A stretch of 64,000 nt of DNA, from assembly GCA_026120035.1 (NCBI GenBank), contig JALRME010000053.1, positions 1,499 through 65,498 of the forward strand, read 5' to 3'. Positions 23,701-34,459 of this stretch are shown piece by piece. A model generated the notes under the pieces. That model was not told where the DNA came from, did not search any database, and worked only from the letters and a program-made list of their open reading frames with translations. Source of the stretch: Coleophoma eucalyptorum. Taxonomy: Eukaryota; Ascomycota; Leotiomycetes; Helotiales; Dermateaceae. Made by a program: the position numbers and the translations under genes. Numbering within the stretch: position 1 is the stretch's first letter; each line of letters begins with the position of its first letter.

Positions 23701-26700
23701 AATGCTCTCTTCACAGAGCCGGATGATGGTCCGAGATCTCTAGGCAATGGCAGTTGAGATAATTACCGAAGAGTGCTATTTCGGTCGAAAACCAGTACGC
23801 AACCGCTTGAAAGATCGAGATTGAGAACCTTTTTATTTGAAGGAGTCTGCTTGAAGGAGAATGGTCCGTCCAAGGGGTTGCTTGTCACTGGGAAATACCC
23901 AGTGGAATTTCCCAGAATTTGATCTCGCATGCTGAGAGATAACGCTCTATTACCGTAAAGAGAGTGGTCTTACCAGATTTTCAAGATTTGTTGGTAAGAA
24001 GCACGCATAAGAGAGTCATTATTGTCTCGCTCAGTGCTTCGCGGCCTTGCTGGATGGCAAGATTCAAATTATTATTATTTAATTCGATTTCCCCACATGT
24101 ACTTTAGTCCCAACGGGGAGAAAGTCTCAACAACAAATTTGGAGCCTGATCCACCCATACACAGCGCCATGTTATTTTACCGAATCCCCTCATTCTTATC
24201 ACCATCATCATCATAAGTTATTAGCCGTACCTCTAGTATTTACTTGTCCCTCTCTACAGTTGGCTTGTCGGGGTTCCCAGTGAAGCACATCGCAGCGAGG
24301 GAGAGCATCCTGCACAAGACTGTGCGCACTACAGAAGCAGGAGCCGAGTAGTTATCTTTGCCGGGCTGGATACGAGGTTTCGAGATTTAACTTTTCTCCT
24401 TTTAGCCCTAATCCCGAGTGCGCTTTCCTACACCGAGTTACTTTATTATCCCCTGTAACGGGAGCTACGTGGCGAAGTGGAGGATGATCTTGAGCGTCTG
24501 GGCCTGTAACGTACGGTATTGTGGAGTAGTTATGACTTAAGGCTGTGCTATATCATGGTCAGTGTATCTCGGCAGCTTGAGGTAATTGTATGGATTCAAA
24601 GTTTGTTATAGTTCCGGTTTTTCGGCATAGATTCGAAGGTCGAAAGAATTTTCAATCTAGTTTGGTAATCATCCATGTCTAGTGACCATCCTAGGATACC
24701 AATTTAATACCTATCTCTCTTCTCTGGCGGCTGGTATCTTTCTTGCCTGTCAAATTTAACCCCCCCTTGTATCGTGTCCTTGTATGCTGGAATATCCTCA
24801 TTCTCGCAGCTACAAGGATGAAAGAGGCACGAAATCCAAAGTGATTCGTTGCAATATTTTTGACATATGCATGTCATCTATTTGACCTCAACTATTGCTC
24901 CTCTAGGATAGAGTGACAGGATCTCTACCGATCTCACATGTGAGAGAGATTTCGTGATTACGCCCCCTCAATTACTTTTACAACACACTTACTCCTCAGC
25001 TATATCGAGCGCTGTGCGCGGAGATGCTAAAATTCCCGTTCCCAGCGTCCACAAACCCCCTGGTACCACGGTATTCTTCCGCGAACCATAGAATGGACAT
25101 CACTGGATTCTCTGCCTCGTAATGAACACACGACCTCCACTAGGAGATGAGTGCCTTATTGTTAGCTTAGAATCGCGACTCCTCTGCTCACTGACCCCCA
25201 AGAGAACTGTCCCCAGCACAGAAGTTTCTGTTTAGATAGCTTCCTTGCCTTGAGAGTAGGGACTGAGAGATCTCTTGACCTCATGACAACGGACGTATTT
25301 CTTCTTCTGGAAGCAGCATGGCATCAAGAAACCAACCGCATTGTCACTAGAGATTTTCTGCCCCTGTTCGTGAGGGATTATAGTCCCACTACTTCGTTTT
25401 GTTTGTGACAGATGCCTAGCCCGGTCCACTGTCACAAAACTTGCCTTGACTGTTTATGTGCATGCTTGCGCTCGCAAGATTGGAACGATCAATCGTCGAT
25501 GTGCAAGGGATGACCAGGATTTCTACTGACGTGGAAGGCTTCTGTGAGCATTTTCGCCATTCGAACTCGTGTGGCTTAGAGTAAGAATTCTACATGCAGC
25601 TTCGAGCGGCGCGAGGTCTATGAACCCCCTTTTGCGGCCCGTCAGAGACCGAAGGCTCTTCTTTTCGTAGAGTTTTCGACCCACGAGCGTAGCTGTCCTG
25701 CGACCAAAGTTCTTGGGATCTCACAGTCATCTTCTAAAGCACCTCGGGCGGAAGCGTGGAAACCCGAGTATCGAGCTAGAATACCCTCAGAAGATCTTCG
25801 ATTTCCAGATCCAGCAGCTCAATCAACACAAGGGAAAAGAAGTGTTGTATGTAATCCTTGTTGCATTGCATATACTGCGCCGCATACTTCAAAGTCAGCA
25901 TTGCATTGGTATTGTTTCTGATTATTGTTGAGTCTCTTAGCGTCCAACAGTCGTGTGATACCAAAATGGCGAATCATTTCTAAGGTGTATGAATTGTGAA
26001 TACAGTGATTCTATTGGGGGTGGTTTGTGAGGAGAAGGGAATTCCGTGAACTCACATCTTGGTCCTTGACGAGCGAATAAAGATATCACATTCTAACCCA
26101 ATTTAGTCCCAAGTCACTTGTAAAGATTTATAATCACAAGCAAACTTCCGTAAATGATGGTAGAGGTATGGAAATACTTTAGCGTGTTTGGATTATATTA
26201 GAATAGGTAGTATGATGCAAGTAATGAGTATAGCATAGGACGTTTTAGTGGAAGACTTTAATATATACCTTAAATTCCACAGAGTCTGCTCTCTAGATCC
26301 TATCTAAATGCTTCCCTGAAATTGTGACAGCGTTTGCTTCGGTGTTTGAATTGAGAATTTTTATTATGGATTTGTGAAGCTTGTCTTCAGAAAATCGCAG
26401 CTTGGGGTTTTATCTGAGAAATTAGCTACTCCGGGTTATATTGAAGAGAACTCGCAGCGTAGCAGAGATCTGGGTGATATGAATATTCTAATATAATAGG
26501 AAAATGGGTTTGTGAATCCCAAAGTCCAGCGCCGCTCGTCTACTTCTCAGCACCTCGACGAGTTCCAATAGGTAAGTACGCATTGTAACTTGAGTTTTCC
26601 TCCATGATATCCGGCTTTGACGAATTTAATTACTGAGTTCCGCATCTTATATGAATTATTCATGAAATGAAGAAGAGAAAATGCCAATATTACCCACATA

Positions 26701-27150
26701 TTGTAGGCCACAGATAGACTTTCGAATTGTTGCTGTCCAGTATCTGCGAGGTATTGGCAGATACAAAGTAACCAATCTAATCTAAGAGATATAAAAGATC
26801 GTGCATTTTAAGTCTCGGAACTTTGGAAGCACGCATATAGTTACTATAATCTCGAGAATATTTAGCAGTCATGTAGCAATGCTACAACTCAAACTTCGAA
26901 AGACAAACAGTACTGATATACAGTTGGAAATATATCTTCCTTAAGCGACAACGAAAAGGGGCACACGTGATTCGGACCAAGATGCCGGATTTAATCGGTA
27001 GAGACGTTCCGAAGCTGCTTCCTCCTCCACTCTTCATGGCAAGATTGATATAGAAAGCATTTGCGCCATTTGGATTATGTTAGTGTGAAGTTGGTCCACG
27101 AAAAAAGGCACCGATTGCGTCAATAGAGAACAATACAACCTCACCTGAAA

Positions 27151-28406
27151 ATGGCCAAAATCACAGTTCCAGCATCCAATTCTACAGTACGAGTTCGAGC
27201 TGTAGATACAACCTTGAAGCTTCTCTGTAATACATATCCATTTCTGAAGCCGGTTATTGCAGGCCATGAACAGATCAACTTCTCAGTGATCGCATTCCTG
27301 GTAGAAAATAAAGCATTGGGGAAAACCGTAGTTTTCGATGTTGGGGGTCGGAAAGACTATTGGAATTATAGCCCGAGCTGGATTGCAAGGTTGAGAAGGA
27401 GCGTTGTTGCAATCAGATGTGATAAGACGATGGATGAAGTGTTGATGGAAAATGGGGTAGATACAAAGGATATCGATGCTGTGATATGGAGGTATGTCAT
27501 ATGTAGCCGTTTGGAGCTTTACGGTACTGAGAATGCGACAGTCATTGGCATTTTGATCACATTGGAGATTGTTCCAAGTTCCCTTCAACGACAAGAGTCG
27601 TTGTAGGTCCAGGATTCAAGGATTCATTCTTACCTGGGTTTCCCACCAACCCGGAAGCATTTGTCCTGGAGAGTGATTACCAGTAAGTTCCGGCCAGTTT
27701 CAATAGCAAAAGAAATGAGGACTGAAATAGTAACAGAGGACGTGAAATGCAAGAAATATCCTTTTCGGATGATTTCAAGATTGGTCCCTTCCGAGCTTAT
27801 GACTTCTTTGGTGACAATAGCTTTTACATTCTTGACGTACCAGGACATGCCGTTGGCCATGTCTGTGGACTTGCACGAACAACGCCTACGACCTTCATGT
27901 TATTTGGCGGTGATGCCTGCCATTTTGGCGGTGCCATCCGACCGTCAGAACTTGTTCCTCTGCCCGAATCACTAGAGGCGCAAGCAGCAGGTCTCGATGA
28001 TCGTTTCTCATCGCCATGCCCTTGTTCCATTTTTGGAGCTTGTCACCCAGCTCCAACGGAAGAAGAGAAGCGCAAAACACCCTATTACACTGCTAGTGAT
28101 CATCCAGGTAGCGCATATGTTGATGCAAATCTCGCAAATATGAGTATGAAAGGCTTGGGAGAATTTGATGCGGATCCAGACATGTTTCTCTGCCTCGCAC
28201 ACGACGGTGCATTAATGGAGGTCCTGCCTCTCCTAAATGATAACCCGGGCGTAGATGTGAACAACTGGAAAGAGGCGGGATATAAGGACATGACGAGATG
28301 GCGTTTCTTGAATGAACTGCCTAAAGGTAATGGCGAACGTGGCCGGCCACCTCTGGTAACCGGTTTCTGGAGATATGGTGAAAGGAAAGAAACCTTCGAT
28401 GGATAG
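27151..28406 (+). CDS. Metallo-beta-lactamase-fold hydrolase
   Basis: Exons 27151-27491, 27542-27682 and 27737-28406 encode 383 residues. The splice joining exons 1 and 2 creates HWHFDHIGD, the HxHxDH zinc-binding motif of the superfamily. Further ligands are visible in PGHAVGHVC (His) and FGGDACHFGG (Asp), and a late His in CLAHDG. This is a full metal-binding set, so an active di-metal hydrolase is likely. The N-terminal half resembles fungal proteins related to lactonases and MBL thioesterases, but the substrate cannot be told. No polyketide synthase or other cluster gene lies beside it. It converges on MRH4 with only 256 bp between stop codons. Confidence 0.88.
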
Positions 28407-28662
28407 ACCCGTCTCAGAATAGTTGAGCTCACTATATAGTAAAAACACAAGACAGTAGTATAAAGAGTACTGCCTAAAACAACGGTGTACTTAGACAAAT
28501 TGTTATTTTCATACAACTTGATTTCCATCTTCATTTGTATGAATACTCTGCATGGTCTTTGACAACATAATGTACATAATCTAATACTTGCAGCCATTTT
28601 TGTCTCTAACGCCAAACCCTTATTATACAGCCATTCCATAATACTAGAGATGAGTTTTTGCT

Positions 28663-30507
28663 TCATATAAGTGCCTGTCCATTAAACATGCCTTCCTTAA
28701 CCTCTGCTACAATATCTTGCCGGTCATTCTTTCCAACCAGAACAATTCCTTTGCCACGCCTTCCCATTCTACCAGTACGTCCAAGTCTGTGAATAAAATC
28801 TACAGTAGAATGCGGTACATCATATAATATTACGTGTCGAACAGCTAGTGTATCGATGCCTCGAGATCCGAGATCTGTCGTGACAACAACTCTCATGTTA
28901 GGAAGTTGTCGCTTCGGTCGAGGTGCAGCTTGTCCAGGTGGAAGATAATTTGGTACATTATCAGCCAGGGAACCTGGATGTTCTGCATTGGTCTTTGGAA
29001 TGCTAAGAGGAGTAGATGACGTGAACGAAGCCAGCATCTCTGATTGTCTTTGCTCCGGGGTGTCTCTACTGAGAGCTATAGCATCAATACCTTTGGTTTG
29101 AAGGTATTTTGCCAATTCTTGAGTCTTCTCACGCTCGTTAACGAAGACAAGGACTCTTTTCACGTCCATCATGTCTTTAACAGGACCATCATGGTCAGCA
29201 GCTGCCTTGCCGATAGACCAAATAGTATCAGCGCAAGCCAGGTCTTTGTTTCCTTGGTATGGCGTCTTATCGTAATTGACAACCCCAAGCTGTACACGTC
29301 GAGGAATTGCGTGCAAATTGGGCGTCACAATGCGGTGGATATCACTGTAGCGTGTGCGCAGAAGTTTATCCATGCTGCGTGGAATGGTAGCTGAGCACAT
29401 GATAAGTTGTTTCAGAGAAGGAGTTGCCCGGTCGATAATAGCAGTTGTCAAGGGGGAGAAGCCTCGGTCGAGAAGAGAATCAGCTTCGTCAATAATAAGA
29501 TGTGTGGTTCGAGACAAAATGTTAGGATCAGACTCCGCAATAGAAGACAGAAGATGAGGTGTCGATACCAGTATGTCGATACCACGTGGGTTGAAAAGGC
29601 GATTTCGAATAACTTGACCACTGAAAGCAGAAGAAATCATCGCAGACCTGAATTTAACAGTGTGAGAAAATTTCTTTACGAGTGCTCCAACCTGTGCAAC
29701 TAGCTCAGAAGTAGGTACAAGTATGATAGCTCTTGGTCGGCCGGTGGTTGGATGTGGCATGTCTACTGGTGGCGGAACAAAGTCGCTGGAGCCTGCTCGC
29801 AGTTTTTCCTCCATTTTCATAGCTTCATATGCTGCGACATCTGCATCCTCCTTCTCGTTGATCTTGATTGCATTTATCGTGGGGACCACGTAGGATAACG
29901 TCTTGCCAGATCCTGTTTCAGCAGCGATAAGAAAGTCCTCTCGGCCCATTTCTCCAACCTTCTTGCGTCTTGCATCCTTCGTGCCCAACAATGCCGGTAT
30001 TGCTAGCCTTTGCACTGGGGTAGGTTTAATTTCTACCATCCCCTCCAATGCCTGTGTCGTGATCGCCTCTTGTACTGTTGGTAACAATGGGAAGTTTTCG
30101 AATGTGTCGACTTCGGCCATGCGCTCCTTGATTGAAGTTCGTTGAACATAGGAGACAGGTGTAAGTGCCCTTTGCATTTTTAGTGCTTTGAACCCCTTCT
30201 TGCCCTTTGTATCTTCTCTGTCTCTGCGGGTGGTTCTCCTTTCCTGCATTGCAGATGGACGCTCTGGTACTCCTCGTATGTTTGCCTGCACCTGATTCAT
30301 TCCTCCAAAAGGCCCATCTTGTTTCCTGCGGGCAGGTTTCATTTCGCTTCGTGCAACATTTGATGAAAGGTCCATTCGTGATGGTCGCGACTTCGAAAGT
30401 GTGGAGGCATCTCTTCTGATCTGTTGCGATTGAGCTAGGCTTTGGGACGCCCGTCCTGCTGCCCTGAATGAACAGAGCAGACAAGTTGAAGTCTTTTGTC
30501 GCAACAT
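28663..30507 (-). CDS. MRH4: Mitochondrial DEAD-box RNA helicase Mrh4
   Basis: This intronless gene encodes 614 residues. The basic N-terminus (MLRQKTSTCLLCSFRAAGR) fits a mitochondrial targeting peptide. Helicase motifs are complete: Q motif TPVQ near 163, Walker A AAETGSGKT at 195-203, PTSELVAQ near 265, DEAD at 340-343, SAT at 372-374, TDLGSRGID near 544 and HRLGRTGR at 573-580. The long insertion between motifs I and Ia and the motif spellings fit Mrh4, which in yeast is needed late in assembly of the large mitochondrial ribosomal subunit. Assignment to Mrh4 rather than another organellar DEAD protein rests on overall resemblance and the N-terminus. Confidence 0.9.
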   Translation of the reverse strand: MLRQKTSTCLLCSFRAAGRASQSLAQSQQIRRDASTLSKSRPSRMDLSSNVARSEMKPARRKQDGPFGGMNQVQANIRGVPERPSAMQERRTTRRDREDTKGKKGFKALKMQRALTPVSYVQRTSIKERMAEVDTFENFPLLPTVQEAITTQALEGMVEIKPTPVQRLAIPALLGTKDARRKKVGEMGREDFLIAAETGSGKTLSYVVPTINAIKINEKEDADVAAYEAMKMEEKLRAGSSDFVPPPVDMPHPTTGRPRAIILVPTSELVAQVGALVKKFSHTVKFRSAMISSAFSGQVIRNRLFNPRGIDILVSTPHLLSSIAESDPNILSRTTHLIIDEADSLLDRGFSPLTTAIIDRATPSLKQLIMCSATIPRSMDKLLRTRYSDIHRIVTPNLHAIPRRVQLGVVNYDKTPYQGNKDLACADTIWSIGKAAADHDGPVKDMMDVKRVLVFVNEREKTQELAKYLQTKGIDAIALSRDTPEQRQSEMLASFTSSTPLSIPKTNAEHPGSLADNVPNYLPPGQAAPRPKRQLPNMRVVVTTDLGSRGIDTLAVRHVILYDVPHSTVDFIHRLGRTGRMGRRGKGIVLVGKNDRQDIVAEVKEGMFNGQALI

Positions 30508-31027
30508 ATTGATGATTTCGACTGTATCTTTAAATGCTACTGATATTTAAACAGCAACTCATCGTAGGGCGCAGGATGTAGCAGCTCTTCAAAATTATCT
30601 GCACGAGGCGCAAGGCAGAGGAACGCAAAGCGAGGCAGTATGATGAGGCAAGGCTCAAATAAATTTAATGTCTAAGGCAGTACTCTTTTCCGACCCGGGC
30701 GTCACGTGTATATATCAAAATGTTGGAAATCCATTAAAGTCAATGGCGCTTCAAATACTTTTTGGAATTTTTCCTCACTTAAATTATTGCCATGCATATT
30801 ATGGATGGTTGAGTCCCTATAAAGAGCTATGCCTTGCCGTAAAATGTTACATTCATCCTAGCAGCATTCAAAGGCAGATGGTCAACACCGAAAGTTGTTG
30901 CACTGCGTTGCTACAGCAGTCATCCTTGATATCAAGTGATTTTTTTTGAAATCCACCAAGCGCCAAACGGAACTCCCAACTCCAGCCATGCTATAGCATC
31001 CGTCCATTACAAGAAACCAAAGCCTCT
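30508..31027. other. Intergenic: MRH4 promoter and NIP7 3' region
   Basis: No gene seen. The left side, next to 30508, is the MRH4 promoter. The right side, next to 31027, is the NIP7 terminator region. Confidence 0.7.
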
Positions 31028-31642
31028 CTAGCTTGCGAACAAGCTGTCCTCGTCTCTCAAGTACTCTCCACAATCAGCCTGTCTGAAGCAGGTAATGCCG
31101 GTAGGGTCCAATCTCCTTGCTTCTGCGGTACTTCTGGCAGTAACACCAAACCCTAATGGTGTATCGTTCATGCTGTAGACGACAACACCTTGATGTTCCG
31201 GGCAATCTTCCGACCATCTTCCAACGTGCGCTTTTACAATGTGTCCTCCGTATAAGAAAGGCATCTCGCCATTTGCCTTGACCCACACCTTGTATCGTGC
31301 ATGTTCAGACAGAATAGGAAGCGCTGTGATGTGTAGACGGAATTTTCCAGTCTTGGTAAACTTTCCTGCACAATTGTTAGCCGGCAATCCTCAGGTACTG
31401 GAAGATCGCACGTTACCTAGACACGTTCCCAATGACAGCAGCTTATCTCTTGAAACCGAGACTGCGAGATTGGCCAAAGAAAGTCGGACATAGTAGCATC
31501 TTTGTTGATGAAGACGGAAGACGTATCTGTCGGAATTTGCGCCGTTGTCGAGAGGAGCGATCAAGTTTTTCAGAGAGTTTCCGGTATAGTTTGCGAGCTT
31601 CGCAAAAAGCGTCTTCGTTTCTTCTTCTGTAAGAGGACGCAT
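31028..31642 (-). CDS. NIP7: 60S ribosome biogenesis factor Nip7
   Basis: Exons 31417-31642 and 31028-31365 are joined by a 51-nt intron and encode 187 residues, the usual length of the family. The N-terminus MRPLTEEETKTLFAKLANYT and the C-terminal PUA-domain stretch (GKFRLHITAL, HARYKVWVK, VVVYSMNDTPLGFGV) are characteristic. Nip7 works in pre-60S particles during 27S pre-rRNA processing in the nucleolus. The gene is divergent from NOC3, another 60S factor, with 171 bp between start codons. Confidence 0.96.
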
Positions 31643-31813
31643 CTTGCTGTTTGATGCTGTTTAAGTTGTCCTGTATTTTGCGAAGAGTTCAGAATCTCGA
31701 ACTTTTTTGGCGGGGAAAAGTTTCCGCGAGAACATTTTTCCGCGCAGAAGACCCTTGAATGAAATTTCCAAGACGATTCCTCGAAAATTATACAAACTCC
31801 AAAACATACGACC
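31643..31813. promoter_or_regulatory. Bidirectional promoter shared by NIP7 and NOC3
   Basis: The 171 bp between the divergent starts contain TTTTTTGGCGGGGAAAA (31703-31719), then TTTCCGCG (31721-31728) and TTTTTCCGCG (31735-31744). These resemble E2F/MBF-type GC cores flanked by T or A runs. Their regulatory role is inference. No TATA box is evident. Confidence 0.6.
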
Positions 31814-33850
31814 ATGGCTCGAATTCCAGCAGTCAAGAGGCGCAAACTCACTCCGCCGCCTACGGATGAGGGTGAATCATCATCATCTACTCTCGAAGCA
31901 GCCCCGAACTCCAATACTTTCTTCAAGCAGGCTTCGAGCTGGAATTTAGAGCAAGACTACGAGAATAGGCCCAGAAAAGGCAAGAAGCAGGATAAAGAAA
32001 GCACGAGACTTCCTATCAAGACCTCTGATGGTCAAGTACAGCAAGTTGAAGCTGTAGAAGAGGCAGCTGAAGAACAGAGCGATTTGGAATGGCTTGCAGA
32101 AGATGGTTCCGAAGAGGAGGAGGAGGTGGAAGAGGAGGCTAAGAAGCCTGAAGTGCCCATGCGACAGCAAATACTGGAGGCTAAGGAAGAGATGGCACGA
32201 ATTGCGATGATGTTGAACGAGGATCCTGAAGAAAATGGCGGTGCTTTCAAATCGTTAGCACAATTTGGCCAATCGAAAAATACCACAATCAAAAAGCTGG
32301 CACTCGCGACACAGCTGGCTGTATACAAGGACGTCATTCCTGGATACCGGATACGGCCATTATCGGAGCAAGACATGGAGGTTAAAGTCTCGAAGGAAGT
32401 AAAAAAGCTTCGGGCTTATGAGCAATCGCTTGTAGGAGGTTATCAGGCATACATTCGGGAGTTAGCAAAACTTGCACAGTCAGGAAAGGGCGGAACCTCC
32501 AGGGACGGCGGACCAAGTCTTGGTAGTATTGCGATCGCATGCGCGTGTACACTTTTGACTTCGGTACCTCACTTCAACTTCCGTGGCGAATTACTCAAAA
32601 TACTCGTGAACAAGTTAGCTGGAAGGAAGGTAGACAATGACTTTGTCAAATGTCGTGAAACACTAGAGACTTTGTTCCAGAACGACGAGGATGGAACTCC
32701 GTCCCTAGACGCTGTTTCGTTAATTACAAAAATGATGAAGTCAAAAGGATACAGGGTTGACGAAAGCGTACTGAATACCTTCTTGCATTTGAGATTGCTC
32801 AAAGAGTTCTCTTGGAAGGCATCAACAAACCACGTTGATAAAGAATCCATGGATGGAGGGAAGCAGCTCAAACAAAAGAGAGTCTTCAGGACGAAGAAAG
32901 AGAGAAAACTGGCCAAAGAACGCAAGATTGTGGAGAAGGAGATGGTTCAGGCAGATGCATCTGTGACTCACGAAGAGCGTGATCGAATGCAATCTGAGAC
33001 ACTTAAGCTTGTGTTCGTTACTTATTTTCGAATCTTGAAGATACGATCTCCAAATCTTATGGGAGCTGTGCTTGAGGGATTAGCTCGCTACGCCCATTTG
33101 ATCAACCAGGACTTCTTTGGCGACTTGCTAGAAGCCCTCAAGGACCTTATTGGACATGCGGAGTCTGGCGACGATGTTGAGGCAGAGGAGGCAGAGAGTG
33201 AGGATACAGAAGATACACGAAATCTCACACGTGAAGCTCTGCTCTGCATCATTACTGCCTTCGCTCTACTCGAAGGCCAGGATGCAGCCAAAGCTCAGGC
33301 GACGCTCAGCTTGGATTTGAGCTTCTTCGTCACGCATCTCTACCGCACTCTCTATGCACTGTCTTTAAACCCCGACATTGAGCTCAGTGCAAAGTCACTG
33401 CATCTTCCAGATCCTAATAACCCCACCGCACCTCCTCTTACTGCCGCCAATAACAAGATTAACATCCAGACAACCACTGTACTTCTTCTCCGTTCGCTGT
33501 CATCAGTACTCGTTCCAGCCCTTGGTGCTCGAGCCGTTCCACCACTTCGAATCGCTGCCTTCACAAAACAGTTACTTACTTCTTCGCTCCAACTACCTGA
33601 GAAATCAGTAATTGCGATGATGGGACTGCTAGGCAAGGTCACAAAGACACACGAGAAGAAGGTTGCGGCGCTATGGAATACGGAGGAGAGACGAGGCGAT
33701 GGGCAATTTGATCCACTTGGACAAGAGGTAGAGGGTAGCAATCCCTTTGCAACCACAATATGGGAAGGAGAGCTCTTAAAAAAGCACTTCTCGCCTGCTG
33801 TAAGAGATGGGGTCAAGGTCATGGAGAAGAACGTTCTGGGACTGAGATAG
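31814..33850 (+). CDS. NOC3: Nucleolar complex protein Noc3
   Basis: This single exon encodes 678 residues. The N-terminus is basic with a Ser cluster, followed by an acidic stretch (residues about 75-110, EDGSEEEEEVEEEAKK). The Noc3 signature region follows (SLGSIAIACACTLLTSVPHF then NFRGELLKILVNKL, near 235-270). The C-terminal half carries the CBF/Mak21-type helical region. A basic segment (KQKRVFRTKKERKLAKERK) near 355-375 is a likely nuclear signal. Noc3 acts with Noc2 in moving pre-60S particles from nucleolus to nucleoplasm, and in yeast is also linked to replication licensing. It is somewhat compact for the family but shows no break. Confidence 0.95.
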   Translation: MARIPAVKRRKLTPPPTDEGESSSSTLEAAPNSNTFFKQASSWNLEQDYENRPRKGKKQDKESTRLPIKTSDGQVQQVEAVEEAAEEQSDLEWLAEDGSEEEEEVEEEAKKPEVPMRQQILEAKEEMARIAMMLNEDPEENGGAFKSLAQFGQSKNTTIKKLALATQLAVYKDVIPGYRIRPLSEQDMEVKVSKEVKKLRAYEQSLVGGYQAYIRELAKLAQSGKGGTSRDGGPSLGSIAIACACTLLTSVPHFNFRGELLKILVNKLAGRKVDNDFVKCRETLETLFQNDEDGTPSLDAVSLITKMMKSKGYRVDESVLNTFLHLRLLKEFSWKASTNHVDKESMDGGKQLKQKRVFRTKKERKLAKERKIVEKEMVQADASVTHEERDRMQSETLKLVFVTYFRILKIRSPNLMGAVLEGLARYAHLINQDFFGDLLEALKDLIGHAESGDDVEAEEAESEDTEDTRNLTREALLCIITAFALLEGQDAAKAQATLSLDLSFFVTHLYRTLYALSLNPDIELSAKSLHLPDPNNPTAPPLTAANNKINIQTTTVLLLRSLSSVLVPALGARAVPPLRIAAFTKQLLTSSLQLPEKSVIAMMGLLGKVTKTHEKKVAALWNTEERRGDGQFDPLGQEVEGSNPFATTIWEGELLKKHFSPAVRDGVKVMEKNVLGLR

Positions 33851-34459
33851 AGAACTTAATGATACCAAATTTCAAGTTACTTGCCAATATCATGTAACAT
33901 CGTGACTCGCCACGCTGTACGTATCTGATAAATCCTTCTATGAAGTGCAGAACTGTCAATGAAACCACAGACTGAGACGTTCATGGAGCGTTCGGTAATC
34001 CTGTGCTACGATATATGACAATCTTGGCATAACTAAAGTAAACGCAGAACATTCAACAGTGGGCCATACCTCACGAAGGGCCATATAAAATCTCGTTTAC
34101 TAAATTTACGGTGGTTTTTCATCATTCATTGCCTTCCTAATCTCCTCCATTATAAACTTGTGCAATACGATTGAGAAATGGAGAGCAAAAAAGTCAAGAC
34201 TTCATTCGAGAAATCACTACTACACCTTTCCTATTTTTCTATGCACGACACTACCATTGTTTGTCGTAAATGAAAGGCGCGAGGACACTCGATTTGATGA
34301 TGGCTTGTTCTATATAGGCTTGAGAAATGCTCCTTGGTGTAGCAATTCAGCTCTACCATCTAAATACCCAAAATCACAAGGAGAGAATCCCGAGGGAATC
34401 CCTAGAACATTCCACACATCATCGTTGAGAGGGGGCTTCTGGAGGAAAGTCAACTCGCA
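33851..34459. other. Intergenic between convergent genes
   Basis: This holds the 3' ends of NOC3 and of the aminotransferase-like gene. One overlapping frame (34158-34514, plus strand) has no family resemblance and overlaps the neighbouring coding exon, so it is not called. Confidence 0.6.

Larger units (their letters stand above)
12837..27150. other. 14-kb gene-poor region upstream of the homeobox gene
   Basis: No frame in this stretch has a recognisable domain, and none joins into a plausible spliced gene. It holds microsatellites (13806-13835, 18504-18550), an A-rich tract (13911-13957) and many TGACAG sites (13726-20787). The right part becomes more AT-rich. It may carry long regulatory DNA or non-coding transcripts. 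A poorly conserved small gene cannot be excluded; for example, a frame of about 115 codons on the minus strand at 22728-23072 has no similarity that I recognise. Confidence 0.55.
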
